Source of the DNA: Nautilus pompilius
Lineage: Eukaryota > Mollusca > Cephalopoda > Nautilida > Nautilidae
Direction: 5' to 3'
NCBI GenBank assembly: GCA_018389105.1
Contig: JACATO010002186.1
Span: 1,130,501 to 1,194,500 of the forward strand
DNA length: 64,000 bases
Shown: in pieces, positions 1 through 13,180 of the stretch
Layout of the letters: each line of letters begins with the position of its first letter
How positions within the stretch are numbered: the stretch's first letter is position 1
Translations under genes and position numbers: made by a program
Notes under the pieces: generated by a model
What the model was told of the DNA's origin: nothing
The model's input: only the letters and a program-made list of their open reading frames with translations
Databases searched by the model: none

Positions 1-2216
1 GAATCTTTGTGGAAATCTAGGTGATAATCTCATACTACATAATGAAAATGTGAATCCAGTGTCTCAGAAAATGTTAGAATAGTAACCAGAAGCTATTTGA
101 TATATGCCTGTAACAATATTTATGGTCATATAGTAAAACACACAATAAAGTTTAGCAAGATTTCATAAAACATACTCAAGAAGCTATAAAAAAGGGGGCA
201 TTCTGAACAAATACTGTGATAAAGAAAGAAAAATTTGATGAATTAAACAAGTAAATTTCTTACAAGCAAATGCTGTTAAAAACAAAACTCTCAGAAATTT
301 TCATTTCCTTCTAGATTTTACAAACAGGAAAGCAAGTGAGATTCTCTGCTCCACACCTACTTTACAATGCTAGAAAGCAGTGCAAAAAAAAGAGTTTAAA
401 AGTTTAAAGGTTAACAGTTTACATTTTTCTGCATTAAGAATCATTATATCATCAGTTTAGTATTTTTAATTGGATATGCAAAGTGGATGCAAAGATTAGA
501 GAGTTACTAGATCAGGGCATCATGATAGACTAGACAAGACTACATTGGAGTGGACAGAAGTAGAGAATACCTTTTCAAATTGTTGAGAGTTGGTTTTAAT
601 TACTTCTGCCATCACTTACTGATGATACATTCAAGAGTTAAATTACCACTGCCCAATAACAAGACTTGCAATTTCTAGAGTAATCTTCCCACTAAACCAA
701 ATGAATGTACTATCTATGGAACATGATAATGATCAGTTAGGTTTGAAAAATGGGTCAGCTAAAAATTTGTAGATTTTTCTCCATTTTTTAATTATGTTCA
801 AAAAAAGTTAAAATGAACAGATTATTATATATTTTGAATATTAACCTATGATTGTGACAAGTATACAAAAGTGAATTTAATAGTTTCTTTCACCCATTTT
901 CATGTCAATATTCCCTTTTCTCCTATTATCACCTAAAATAGTAAATATATATTTTAAAAAATTAAAACAATTTTGTTAACAAGCAAAAGTTAAAACCAAG
1001 TAATAATATTACAAAGCATTTTAGATTTATATGAATTAAAACAAGTTTATAGAACAAAATGACAATTAAATGAATGTTTTCCTTCCTTTTTTGTATCAAA
1101 CTATAAAGCTTAATGATTTTGACTTTCCAGTACTTCTGTCAAAAATGATGCCAAAATTACTTCTCATTGGAAACCATATTTGTTTGGGTGTTTTCAAAAA
1201 CTTTGCCATCCAATTATCTGGAGAGTAATAATACTAGGGACATTCAAATGAAACCCAGCCATTCCTGAATAATATTATATAGCATGTTAAATGTATTTTT
1301 AAAGCATGTCACAAATAACAATGCATTACTGAGATTTGATAAACTATGATTGAATTGTTTAGTAACTCAAAAAATAGTCATAAGCTTCAATTCAAGGTCA
1401 TTATAATTATCATTTACAAATGAAATGGTCTAAATTTCTTTTATTTAATGGTGATAATAAATGCATCTAATAAAAAAAAGTTTATCATGCATAATATTAT
1501 TCATTACATGCTATAAAAATTTTTTATTAATAAACATCAGCATCGTATGGTGAGGTACAGCAAATACATTTATGATGTCAAGGTACTTCCTTAATGACTG
1601 GTTTAAGTCCACTGATACAAATCTGCTCAAATAAGAAATATAAAATGAACAATTACAATGTATTGCATCTGTAGTTAAATAGTCAATGTATTCCATTATT
1701 TTCAGCTCAGAATCCAGACATGGATTTTAAAAGTAAATTTCAGAGAAAATACAAGTAAAATATTTAACATCAACATCTGATAATCTGAAAGACACATTAA
1801 TTATTTTTTTTTAAATTCACATAAATAATTTGTTCTAATTTCATCAAAACAAAAAAAAATTTTCTATTGTTTTAAAAATAATGGAGAAACGAAACAAAAA
1901 AATGAAAAGAAGTTATACCCAGATTCTTATGAAGTAGAAGCCTCTGCTAGAAATGTAAGTATTCTACAAGTTGCCTAAAAATGGAACAAATGCATATTCA
2001 GATAACATTCAGAACTAAATTATGAAACTAGCAAAGATCAAAAAGAGATGTTTTTAAATTTATTGGAAAACCAAAATCAGTTTTTTGTGTGCAGTATTAA
2101 AAATTTATTTTATTAAATATATACACAAAACAGGATTTGAAAAAAATATATAGTAGAAAGGTACTAAACCATAATAAACTGCAAATTTCCATAGTTACTA
2201 CTTTGTTATTCAATAT

Positions 2217-2247
2217 GCACGCATGCACGCACGCACACACACACACA
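2217..2247. repeat. (GCAC)/(CA) microsatellite
   Basis: A compound simple repeat: a few GCAC/GCATGCAC units followed by about seven CA units. It is read directly from the sequence and has no coding meaning. Confidence 0.9.
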
Positions 2248-5200
2248 AATAAATCTGGAAATACCCTAAATCAATCAGACAACAAACATAAAAGAATTGG
2301 CATGATAGGTATTTTATTTTTTCAATTTAACTGTGCATATAAATATAATCTGTTTCGATCTGATAATTTTGTTTTATGTACAGAATCCCAACAATTTTAA
2401 TAAACACAACTTAAATCTAGCAAGCTTTTCTCTGAATTCTTTAAATTATTCTCTTTTGGCTATTAATGAAAATGAATGTGTCTGTGCAGTGGATCAGTAC
2501 TATTTTCATTAACAGTGAAGTTAGTTAAACAGGAAGAAAACAGTGTGTCCATTTCTCATTGATAAGAACCAATACAACAGTACAGGAAGTAAAAAGAATA
2601 AATTACTTAAGCAGACTAGTTATTGAATACACACATTTCATACAAATATGTTTCCACATTATCTTCAGCTAGGATGTATCAAATTTAATGACAGCAGAGA
2701 AAACATTTTAGCCCTGAATGCTATTAAGTGATTTGTTGTTAGTCAGCTAAGTCATATGGTAATATTTCTTGTTATAAAAGATTATTGTTAAGTCAAGATA
2801 ATTTGGATAGTAAAATCTGGTGTACATACCTGTTATATTTGGTGTTGTCTCACTTCCATGGCATGTTTCATTTTTAAAATACTGACATTTCAAAACCAGA
2901 TTTTTCAAACACATTTTTCTTATAAATAAACATTCAAAAGATTTTTGTTTTGCTGTGGCATATACAGCATGGAGGCCCAAATGTAAGCTGCGGCAGATAC
3001 AGCATTGTGGCTATGATAACACTGAAAACTGCGATAGGCCTGCCAACCTTGTTAAAATGGCCACTTTGATTCATTAAAAGGTCATTTTACAGTGTAATAT
3101 GATGTAGAAAACTACTACTTTATATGCTATACATTGAGAAAACTTAGCAGCGAAACAGTTAAAATTCAATTATGACAAAATATCTTTAGATATTTGAAGG
3201 AAAACTAGAAAATAAGCCAAATGGAAATGTCTTTAATTAATGTTTACATACAATGTAGTATTAAAACCAAAATATATTACTGATAAATGCCTACAAGAGA
3301 TTAAAAGTGGTTAAGGAAAGAATCTTTATATATATATATTTTTTTTCAGAGTAAAAGAACAGTATATTATATATAATAAACATCCAAAAGATGGCATTGT
3401 AAAATAATTACAGTTTTTCTTCAACTACAGATTATGAAGTGTAGCCATGAAATTGATTATACTGAAACACACCTCTAGGAGGTAGCAGTATGGCAACAAA
3501 GTAAATTTTAAGGCACTTTGGTAAGATAAAAGAAAATTAAAATAAGTGTTGCTTTGACACTTACAGCAACAAATACAACAGAACTCATGAATAAAACACT
3601 TAATGTATAACTAGAACAAGATTATCTGATGTTAGAAAATAAAAAAGTTTTAGAAAGCATATAAGAGACTAGTTCAAGTTTTAATAATGCTGAGTCACAT
3701 AATCCAATCACCAGCTCGAGTTCTAAATCACTTAGATGTTTAAATCAGTAGTAACACTATTTTATATCACATAGTGTGTACCTTACATGCTTTGGATTAT
3801 ACAGCTAATATAATTAGTACCTGCACAAAAAACCCAAAGACAATGGACCATGTCAATAAAATAAAAGGCAATTTGCCTACAGTAGCAGCATTAAAGTGTG
3901 TGTGTGCATGCATAAATAATCACATGGTTTCATCATTCCAACCCTGCAATGGACCATAGTCTGATCAAGTAATCATGAATGCTTAACTCACTAAAATGTT
4001 TGTAAACCACATTATTGTTAGATATGGTTGAAAAATGTGGCATCTAGACTTTAACTTTATATCTGCTAATTTTTGGTTAAGGTAGTATCTCAGATCATTT
4101 ATCTAATAATATCCAGTCAAAAACGAATGTAGGACAATTTACCAATATGTGGCAAAAATATTTAAATGAATGCTTTATGCAATGATACATCACATTTTCA
4201 CCTTATCTAAAGACTTCATTTAAATGGATGGTGACTCTAAAGAATATTCATTATGATTATGTGTATCTGGCATTTTTGTGTTTACATTTTGTAGTTCACG
4301 GTTAATTATTATATGATATGCAAATTTCATGGTTCAACAGCAGTTTATAATGGCAATTTTTTGTATTAAAATCTTCCTGTTGAACTGCTGTGCTGCTATC
4401 TGTGTTGGCAGAATCAGCTACATGTGGCTATAACTGAAGAGTCTTCATAGAGTCTTAAAAAATTATTCTTATAACCAAAATCTCAAAGTATAATCAAAAT
4501 ACATGATTATGAGAGATTACCAAAGATTATACACACTTATGTTACCATTTGAAAAACAAAACTGAGAAAGATACAACTTTTTAAAAATCTGACACTTTAC
4601 CTTTAATAACAGCAAAGACAAAAAAAAAACCTGACAAAAATGCATTTTTCAAAACACTATTATATAAGAAACATACTGGACAACAGATATTACCAAATTT
4701 AATCAAACTTTCCTTTTAATTGATTATTTAAAACTTTAGTTCTCACTCACTTTACAGTAACCTGACATTACAAATTGCCATATGAAATGGTTATAAAAAT
4801 ATTTACATTTAATCACTCCCCCATAAATGCCACTGTGTTAAAACAAATACTAGTGTTTAATTCATAAATCAAATGCCTTAAGTTCATCATAATTACTACT
4901 GCCAAAAGTAATTATCCAATCATACACAAAGTATAGAATATGCAAAAACAAATAGAAAACAGAAAAGAAATTACTGTGAGGAGAAAGGTAGAAAAAAATG
5001 TACTAGGCTAGTTATCATTTTGGAAAGCTTGTTTTGTTGTTATTTTTGTTGATATACATATATAAAATGTAACAAACAGTTAATTTTCATTTGCAAAATG
5101 GCTTAAAAACACTTACAAATATTTATACATACCATACTCAGTTTCAATCAAGACAGTAGTATTTAGCATCATATATTTTAATATTTTCATAATTCATAAT

Positions 5201-7138
5201 AGGCAACAGCTGAAACAGAATCATGGTTAGTAATGAAAGGCCCACTTATATAAGAGCAAAGGCCAATAAGTTTAGAAATTTGTTATTCATAAAATATCAT
5301 TACAAAAACACAAAAACACTACATCTCTAATAGTACTGAATCTAAAAAATATAACCCATTGTAAAACAAGTTCCTTTTCTTCAGTGATTTTCATAGCAAT
5401 ATAATTTCAGTCAGTCTCACTGATGTGCAGTTTAATTAGTTGTCTATTATAGATTATGGCAAAATGTTAAGAGATATTTAACTAATGAATCTTTACCGCT
5501 AATGAAGCTGTTGAATAAATTGATTCCAACCATTATTCTTAGTGAAGTGTTACTAAAGTCATTCAAGTTTCTCTTTCATAATGTATTTAGTATTCTGATT
5601 AAACATATTTACTTCCAAGTCTTAAAATTATCAATGGGGAGATCATTTTGACATAATATATCGACATAAATGATGAAACATGCTCTTTAGAAAACTAAAC
5701 AGTCATGTTACTATCGTGTAATATTATTTATGTAATAAGAATAAAACTCAAAACAAAATAAGGAGCAGTAACTTGATTGAAACATCTTCATAAATAAACT
5801 GCATGGATTAAAATCATAGTGAATGTTACAGCAGTATTTTTTTGGTTAAAAATTTTCTCTACAATTATCTGGAGAGCCAAATTATGACTATTTACATTAA
5901 AAAAGGTGGTCGCATAGCATATTTCCATGGAGATTAATAAAATAAAATAGTTTAATGCTCATAATTACTTAGTCATGCTGTTATCTCTGGAATTATATAA
6001 TTTTAAAAAATAATAAATCTTGCCAACATTTATTTAAGAATTTTTTTTAATAAAAACTTCTCTCCTCCTTGGAAGCAAATCACTTATTTTATCAAAAACA
6101 TTCAAACGAAACAACTTTTGCTTTATTCATTAGTTTATTACATCTGATCAAAATGAAGATAACGTCGCTTCTGCTGTGAAAAAGTAACGCTTTTAAGGTT
6201 TATTTAAGATCGTTGATCACCGTCTATGATATAAACAAAATAACCAGTTCATATTGTGGATATAAATTGCATACAATGCAAATAGCCCTCCTATCCATTA
6301 CCCATTTTAAGCTTCAACTTATAAAAAGGTATCCATACAGTGACAGGCAAACATATATTAAAATATTCCAAAATCTTTAGATGGTCAAATATTTGAACTA
6401 ACTGAACTAATAATGTTAAACCTTAACATTACCATATAAACATTTGATTATCTTTTAAAAAAAAGTCTCAGATGAAATCAGATAATTTTATATAGTCTGA
6501 AAATATATAACACAAGCTTCCTAAGAAGTGAAAGTAGAAACAAGTGTTGTAAGATTTAACATGAATTTCAAATAGTTTTATATAAAAAATACTCCAATAT
6601 CAAATGTTTCAGCAATTAAGCAATCTCAGAAATACTTTCAATTTTGAAATAAGTGGAATTACTAGCATTAGTTCCCTTTTCAACAATTGTTTTTTGCTAA
6701 ACAGTCCCATCCACAGTAAACAAGGATGGGCATTTTCTTTCATACCAATAAGCATGCAGCAGCCTTGAGATTTAATCAGACTTTGAACACATTTTGAAAA
6801 AATGCTTAATAAAAAAAATGCACTTTACAAGGAAAGCTCAGAAGCCACAACAATAATGGATTGTACAGTTTCTTGGTAGTACTGAAAAACAAAATCAAAA
6901 AAGTGAGCCACTTAAACAGAAGATAATCTTTAGGGAGTCTAGTCTATAAATAAAATGTAAGACATGCTCACTTGTCCAAAATAGAGAGACTAATAAGGAG
7001 TGCACCCTTTAAATCAAGGAAGCTGGGATTTTTGTTTTTTATTACTTACTTTGGTCAGCCTGAAAAAAGGTGAAATCAGTCTATTATACAGCCAGTATAA
7101 TAGCAGTGAAGTTGGCATACTTGTATACAAATTTCTTT

Positions 7139-7164
7139 CTTTTATTTTATTTTATTTTATTTTA
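7139..7164. repeat. (TTTTA)n pentanucleotide repeat
   Basis: About five consecutive TTTTA units in AT-rich DNA. The repeat also inflates a chance plus-strand open frame (7000-7308) that has no other protein-like character. Confidence 0.85.
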
Positions 7165-7456
7165 CATGGTTATACTAAAGGAATTTTTGTAATACTTCCA
7201 AAATTACTTTTAGTGTCAGCTTATTTAAAATCACTGCATTTTGTTTGCTTTAAATCAGAATTTCCCTTTTACATTTTGCTAACTAGCAAATCCAAGCAAA
7301 TCTGTTAACATTAAATGGAAAATATACCCTTTACATTATGTTACATCAGTAATTCTGATATTGCTTGAAGCTTACATATACAAACATCTGAACTTCTAAT
7401 GTTTGGCTTTTCACATATAAAAAAAAACAATTGTTAATTAAATATTTAATATAGAA

Positions 7457-7817
7457 AGGGAGAGAGTCTATTATAATAACAAAATTCTACTTCTCTATGA
7501 TTTACAAGTAAAACATTATATAAAGCAAATTCGTTTTTTTTAATGCTAAACAATCTTATTATACTTTTTTTTGCCAAAACTTAAATATTGATAAATATAA
7601 AGTAAAAACATCATAATGCATTTAATTTGTGTGATAAGGGAGAGTGTCTATTATAATAACAAAATTCTACTTCTCTATGATTTACAAGTAAAACATTATA
7701 TAAAGCAAATTCGTTTTTTTTTATGCTAAACAATCTTATTATACTTTATTTTGCCAAAACTTAAATATTGATAAATTTTAAAGTAAAAACATCATAATGC
7801 ATTTAATTTGTGTGATA
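7457..7817. repeat. Recent tandem duplication, 180-bp unit, two copies
   Basis: Copy 1 is 7457-7636 and copy 2 is 7637-7817. The two are nearly identical and differ at a handful of positions, including GAGAGAG versus GAGAGTG near the start and small changes in the T run and in the ATAAAT segment. Both copies end in TTTGTGTGATA. The unit is AT-rich with no coding or transposon signature. The high identity points to a recent local duplication, or possibly an assembly artefact. Confidence 0.95.
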
Positions 7818-7931
7818 GAATAAAGTCCAAATGCCTTTTTTCCTAAAAACAGATTTGTAAAAATGCTTGCTAATGGGACATGAGTTTATGTTTGTTACAC
7901 CATGCTGTAATATTCAACAAAATATATCTTT

Positions 7932-7978
7932 AGCATAAATCTACATAATTATGAAGTATATCAAATATCTGCATAAAT
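7932..7978. repeat. Dispersed repeat, copy A
   Basis: A segment of about 46 bp beginning AGCATAAATCTACATAATTA and ending ATATCTGCATA recurs with small changes at 14575-14620 in the same orientation. Both copies are followed by unrelated AT-rich sequence. It probably reflects an unclassified old repeat family. Confidence 0.55.
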
Positions 7979-8597
7979 AGAATGTATTTTAACCATTGTT
8001 AGTAATATTAAACCTGTAAAATCATTTTATTTTCTTTATTATTCTTTTTTTAATACTGCTCTGAAATTGTTTCTGATCACTCAAATTTCATTATATTCAG
8101 CTTGTACCATTAGTTATTTTTTCATTATTGAACACATAAGATAAATTAGCATTTCCATTACCTCAAACACCCACAAACAAAAAAGGTAATTATGTACTTA
8201 CAAGTTACTTCATCCCAACAAATTATAAAGTAAATGACTTCATCTTCTTGCAATTCCATTCAGAGCATGTGTGCACACTCCACAATTAATCCATGTGATG
8301 TTTCTGAAGCAAGTAATTTCCACTCAATACAGCAAAGGCGAATAGAAACAGGAATAGGACCATGGAATATAAACAGAAAGTCCCAGGAGATCCTTGACAG
8401 AAACTCTGTAAACTGATTATTACCCCTGAGGACAGGCACTAGGTAGAGTACTAAGGCCAAGTGATCCTATCAGCCACCCTCATTATCAGCCCATTAGCTC
8501 TCCAAACAGACCTGTTTCAGCTACTGCTTCACATCTCAAATCTTTTTTGACAAATCTGGCCAAGAACCAGATAATGGAATAGAAAACCCTCACTCAC
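7979..8597. other. Non-coding, GC content rising toward candidate exon
   Basis: AT-rich at the left. From about 8230 to 8590 the sequence is less AT-rich and not obviously repetitive. The overlapping open frames on the two strands (8234-8416 plus, 8260-8460 minus) have no family resemblance. The stretch is most simply the intron 3' of the candidate minus-strand exon at 8598-8656, or its untranslated continuation. Confidence 0.45.
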
Positions 8598-8656
8598 CTA
8601 CTGTTTGTTATGTTGTCCACAACTTCAGTCTCAGTCTCTTGTCTTACTCGCTTCAC
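8598..8656 (-). CDS. Candidate internal exon of an unidentified minus-strand gene
   Basis: Read on the minus strand, a pyrimidine-rich tract (TTTTCTTTTATATTTTGCAG) is followed by 59 nt and then a strong donor, GTGAGTGAGG. Only one of the three frames is open: it begins VKRVRQETETEVVD and ends NITNS plus a split codon. The other two frames hit stops. The peptide is charged and protein-like in composition, unlike the Asn/Lys/Ile-rich chance frames elsewhere. I do not recognise the protein. At 59 nt it would be a small exon, leaving a partial codon at its 3' end. Short exons with good-looking splice sites also arise by chance, so this needs transcript support. It is the best host-gene candidate in the window. 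Confidence 0.4.
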
Positions 8657-10585
8657 CTGCAAAATATAAAAGAAAAAATTTGTAAGAATGCAAGTACATT
8701 TCAAATGACTAATCTCATTTAGCATACAGAAGTAACAATGAGAAGTTTTCAGCCAAGACTATAGTGGACATGACCTCTGAGAAACAGGTCAACACTGTGT
8801 GGAAATCAAAAGAGACTAGAACATGAATAAGTACAATGAATGCTGAAATGAAATATTTCACTCAAAAAGATGATCCTTAACATAACCTAAATTAATTTTT
8901 AATGATTTACCCTCAAATACTATATATCATAAAAATTTTTCAAAGAATTCTCTAGTACTTTAAGTGCAGTAATTCAATAAAATAATAATAAACATTACCC
9001 ATGCTGGGATGTTTTACAGTAACCAGAGTTAAGTTGTCACTATATATGCATACAGACACAATCAAAAGAAACTGTCTTTGCAATTCAATCATCCCCAAAG
9101 AAAAATGTCATACTATAATTATATCCAATCAATATTACTAAGAATAAACACACAATGAAATAAGCTGTAAAATAAATATCATCTTATATTTTAGTTCCAA
9201 AGTATATTCAATGTTTTATGATGAACAATAATGCAAGAAACGATGAAGCTAAAAGTAAACAAAATCAAAAAATAGAAAACTTAAGATCAATGGTACAAGT
9301 CAAAAACCCAATTGTAATACTGGAGAGAAACTTTTAAGACAAATACTGAATCAAACCAAATAAAACTTCACAACTCAAGTATATACTTTTAAGACTGAAA
9401 AATAAGGTGAAGATGAGTTATTCTGATATCAAACACCTGACAATGATGCAGTACTGGTAACCTTTTCAACTACAGTTCGAGTAAAAGTATTCGGATTACC
9501 AGATGACTCCATGAGATCACAACATTACTTTTTTACTTCAATAACCATCAAGATATAGCTCCTACATTTTATATGAAAGTTTCTGACTTAGAAAGTGCTA
9601 GAACAGAAGTTGTTTCTTTTTTTTTTATCAAATCATGCAACAAAGTAATCAAGAACAACAGAGATAAAAACAAATCTATTGTGAAATGAAAAAATTCTGC
9701 CACACTGCTCAAATGCACATACCTTGTGAAAGTTTTCAAACAAAATTATAACATAAATGCAATTCCAAACATTTTGAGATTTCTCAAACAAATCTCTTTG
9801 AGTCAGTGGGTCTTTGGACCAAAGTAAGCCAGTTAGTCATAATTGCTCAAAAGGTCAAGTCTTTTAAAGTCCATTTTGAAGAATTCTCTCAATTGTATGT
9901 GGATTTTACCACAGCTAAGCTTAACCTGATAGCGGAGACACTAGAAGCAGGTATGTCTATCAAAATAGATATTGCAAAAGATTATAGTACAAGTACAGCA
10001 TAGGCAAACTACCTATCTCTCAACTTCAAGTGGAATATTTCACAATAGTGACATAGTGCCAAAAGAAAAATCAAACCAAATATTGCAGAGTTAAAAACAA
10101 CAATAATAATTAACTCTTTTTCTGGGAAAAGTCAACTGAAAAGGCAAAAGAATGTGGGAGGACTTTGAGGGCAATGTAATAGACAGGCCCCAACTAAATG
10201 TGCTCTTCATTAAAGAATTAAAGAAAAAATAAAAATGCAATTTAAAGGATCAATTGGTAGTATTGCTTTCTGATTAATTAATATAATTTCTTATTTTCTT
10301 TTTAAACATGAGGTTGCACAGCTCAAAACAAACTAACAGTCATAGGTAATATATTTTATATACAACAAATCCAAGCATTTTACTTAATATTATGCCTTTG
10401 GGCACCTGGATTATGTTAATGATCTAAGTAAAGCCCTCCCTTCAAGTCTTATTTATACTTTTCTTAAAATTCATCAGGTTAAATTAATACCTTTTTGGCA
10501 AGGAAAATTTCTTAATTTCTTTTTTTTTTTTAAATTCTTCTTCATGTGTTCCTGTATTTACAACTTTTATCAATTTATTAAGAAA
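8657..10585. other. AT-rich non-coding sequence
   Basis: AT-rich DNA with no convincing exon. A plus-strand frame at 9806-10003 (65 codons) is the least random-looking open frame here, but it lacks splice or promoter context and resembles no family I recognise. It lies just beyond the hAT transposase fossil and could be flanking transposon sequence. Confidence 0.45.
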
Positions 10586-12260
10586 CTATAAAATTAATAT
10601 TCCTCGAGTTAATTTACAGCAAGGTTTTCCAACCATATTGGAGTTGCAGACTAAAAGGTAACTCTTAACACAGTTCACTGGCCATACATGATTGTTAAAA
10701 TAAATAGGTTTACCTTGAACTAGCAATTCAAAATCAATACTGATGCTGATCATGCTTCCAAGCATCAAATACATCTTGAGCGGGAAATGGTCCCTACAAA
10801 CTAACTTCCAGAAATTATCTTGAAGTTCATCTTTCTTCGTTAGGATTAGATATCAATTTCACAACACTAGTTGAAGATCCAGTATCTATTGCTCAACTAC
10901 ATTTCCATCAAGTTGTTAGATAGCTCAAAACTCAGCTTCAATGCATCAAACTCTGCAAATCTCTTTCAATTCAGCAGAAACATTCTCAATTGCTTTTGCA
11001 AAGACTGAAAAATCTGCATTTCTGTCATCTGTCAACAATTCAATACCATTGTTAAGATACACACTAAATAGATGGAATTTCTTGTGGAATGGCTCTTTGC
11101 CCCACTAGCCAGGAGATACTCCACTGTCTTCCTTGCAGACTGAGGTTAGCCACATTCAAGTGAGCAATGTCTGTGAGAAATGCCAAAAGGCAAAGGAATT
11201 TATTTATGCAGTTGTTCTTGATAGTGGCGCATTGCCAATATTCTTATTTTGAAAAAAGTAGAGAATTTCTCTCCTTAGAGAAAAGAAATGTTAAAGATGC
11301 TTCCCTGAACTCAGTCAACTGATATCCAAGTCCATTGGTAAGTCATTAACTTCTGCATTCACTTCATCCAAGAAGGAAATTTCTTGTCTGTGGTATTTGT
11401 TGCTACTTATGTTTCTACTAGACTGATAACAATGCCCATGACAGTGTTCATCTTCAAAAACTGCCCACATAGCACTTCCTGATGTATGATACAATGAAAA
11501 GTCATCCAGTCAAAACAGGGACTAATAATCACATTTTGTTGCCAGTCATTAATTTTGCACCATCAGTCAATGTAAGAACATTTCTGAAACCCTTCACACT
11601 TTTTTTACAACAGAGAAAAAGTGCTGCAAAAATGCCATCTGCTGTTGTACTGTTATCCAATGGCTACATCTCAAGAAAATCTTCATGTATTGAGAAGTCT
11701 TAAGCAATAGTGTGGACAAAAATTACCATTTGGCTAATATGATTATCAGCCATACTTTCGTTCAAGGCTAAAGAAAAAGATTTTCATTTCTGAAAAATAA
11801 ATTTAATTTTGGAAGAAACGTTTATTCATTTCACTTTCTCTACTTGACAAAGTTTGAAAAGGCAATGATACACATTTAAAATTTCTGACCATTTCATTGA
11901 CCTCAAACACAAACAATTCTGACTGCACACAATTTTGCAACTTTCCCATCTCTGAGCAATTTCTTTTCACAAGCTCAGTAGAGACCTCATATAATGCAGC
12001 AGAGTTTGCAGTTTAGATCCTTGCAGACTTTGTGAAAGCACTTTTTTGTTTCTCATGATTGCTTTTCAAGTTCTTCAAAATATTAGATCATGATTTTCCT
12101 AAGTCGTGGTCATACTCTGCTTTATGATGTGTTTTGTAATGTCACCCTTTGTTGTTTTCCTCTAACACAGCTATAACTTGTATATTTTCCTTTTTTTTCA
12201 ATAAAAAGAAAAACATCCCATGACCCTCAAATATATTTCTTTTCTTATTAGGGGTATCAT
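10586..12260 (-). pseudogene. Decayed hAT transposase with BED-finger (ZBED5/GTF2IRD2-like)
   Basis: Reading the minus strand from about 12180 downward gives a degenerate frame containing HYKTHHKAEYD, the His end of a BED zinc finger. It continues with Leu/Lys-rich sequence, FTKSARI, a stop and ANSAALYEVSTEL, matching the linker after the BED finger in hAT transposases of the ZBED5/GTF2IRD2/FAM200 type. Near 11225-11080 a second block reads AFLTDIAHLNVANLSLQG, the conserved F-L-T-D-I-(x)-H-L-N-x-L-N-L-x-L-Q-G motif of the same group. Stops and frameshifts are frequent. Sequence to about 10590 may be the C-terminal part (minus frame 10586-10774) but is not convincing on its own. The order finger, linker, LTDI block matches the intact family. 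Termini and target duplication were not found. It is an old, dead copy. Confidence 0.7.
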
Positions 12261-12561
12261 GGCAACAAGTCACTAAAACTATTTTTGGCACTAATTAAGT
12301 GCTACAAATGGATATAACACCAGACAGTCACACAATACCTCGCACCAACCTTGATGCAGGCTAACTGACACCAGAATGTGCTATGGTGAATATGCTGAAG
12401 AGATGTAGCAAATTTGTACACATACAGCAAAGTAGCATAATAAATATTCAGACTCTTTCAATATCACCAGTGTAAACAAACATTTTTCTTAAAATTTTGT
12501 CAAATTCAAAAAAATGCTTTAAACTGATGCATTTAACTCAAAATTTTATGTATCCCTTGAT

Positions 12562-13180
12562 GTATGTATGTACAAGTCAACAATCTCCTTTGGATGGAGT
12601 CATATGCCTTTTTATATACCAAGATATAATAAATTTTCTCATGTGTATCAAATCTTTATAAAGTAATTCATCGAATGTATTTATATTTCTGAAGATTTTT
12701 TTAATTTTCATGCATACCTTTTCAATGATATTTAAATCAAATGACTGAGGACGCCGATTCACAAAATTAATTCTATTTTCTCGCTTGTATTCTGTAGTAA
12801 TCTTGATTTAGTGTGTGAGGATATTATCAACCTGAAAACAGTGCTGGTAGTTGAAGAAATAGCTATTACTGACCAACAATTAATCTATAATATTACCCAT
12901 ATTTCTGACCATTAATTTTGCCATCTAATTCACACAGTGCCAACAACATTCAAAGATATATATTCTTAAATCATACCAAAGATCATAACAGAAACCTTCC
13001 TCTGCTATGATATATGCATGCTGTGGGACTTTCCATGTCAGCCAGACCCAGCCAGATCTTGATAAATTTACCACAGATTCCCATTTTGCAAATCTGCTCA
13101 AAACAGTAAGAACAGTATTTCCTAATATCCTCAATGTTATGGTAATTTTCATATTGCTATATCTTTTAAACTTCAAGCAT
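12562..13180 (-). pseudogene. Decayed Tc1-like transposase
   Basis: On the minus strand, QVDNILTH (the second catalytic Asp block, usually QDNxxxHT) is followed after a stop by EYKRENRINFV and then RRPQSFDLNIIEKVC. The latter corresponds to the W-P-x-Q-S-P-D-L-N-x-I-E motif with the third acidic residue kept as Glu. Downstream residues such as KIKKIFRN and the stretch to 12577 align by eye with the Tc1 C-terminus. Upstream, the minus frame at 12925-13176 carries SGWVWL, comparable to the region before the first conserved GGSxMVW block. Several stops and a lost first catalytic region show it is inactive. It is adjacent to the hAT fossil but a separate insertion. Terminal repeats were not located. 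Confidence 0.62.

Larger units (their letters stand above)
1..7456. other. AT-rich non-coding sequence
   Basis: About 7.4 kb of AT-rich sequence with poly(A) and poly(T) runs. Open frames here are short (up to 102 codons), start at random ATGs and show no protein family motifs. It also holds a CA-type microsatellite (near 2217-2247) and a TTTTA pentanucleotide run (7139-7164). It could be intron, 3' untranslated or intergenic DNA. If the minus-strand exon at 8598-8656 is real, this block lies downstream of it on that strand. I see no RNA gene or recognisable mobile element. Confidence 0.6.

Noticed and set aside
9806-10003. Plus-strand 65-codon frame with balanced composition
   Set aside because: No recognised domain, no splice or promoter context, and it sits beside a transposon fossil.
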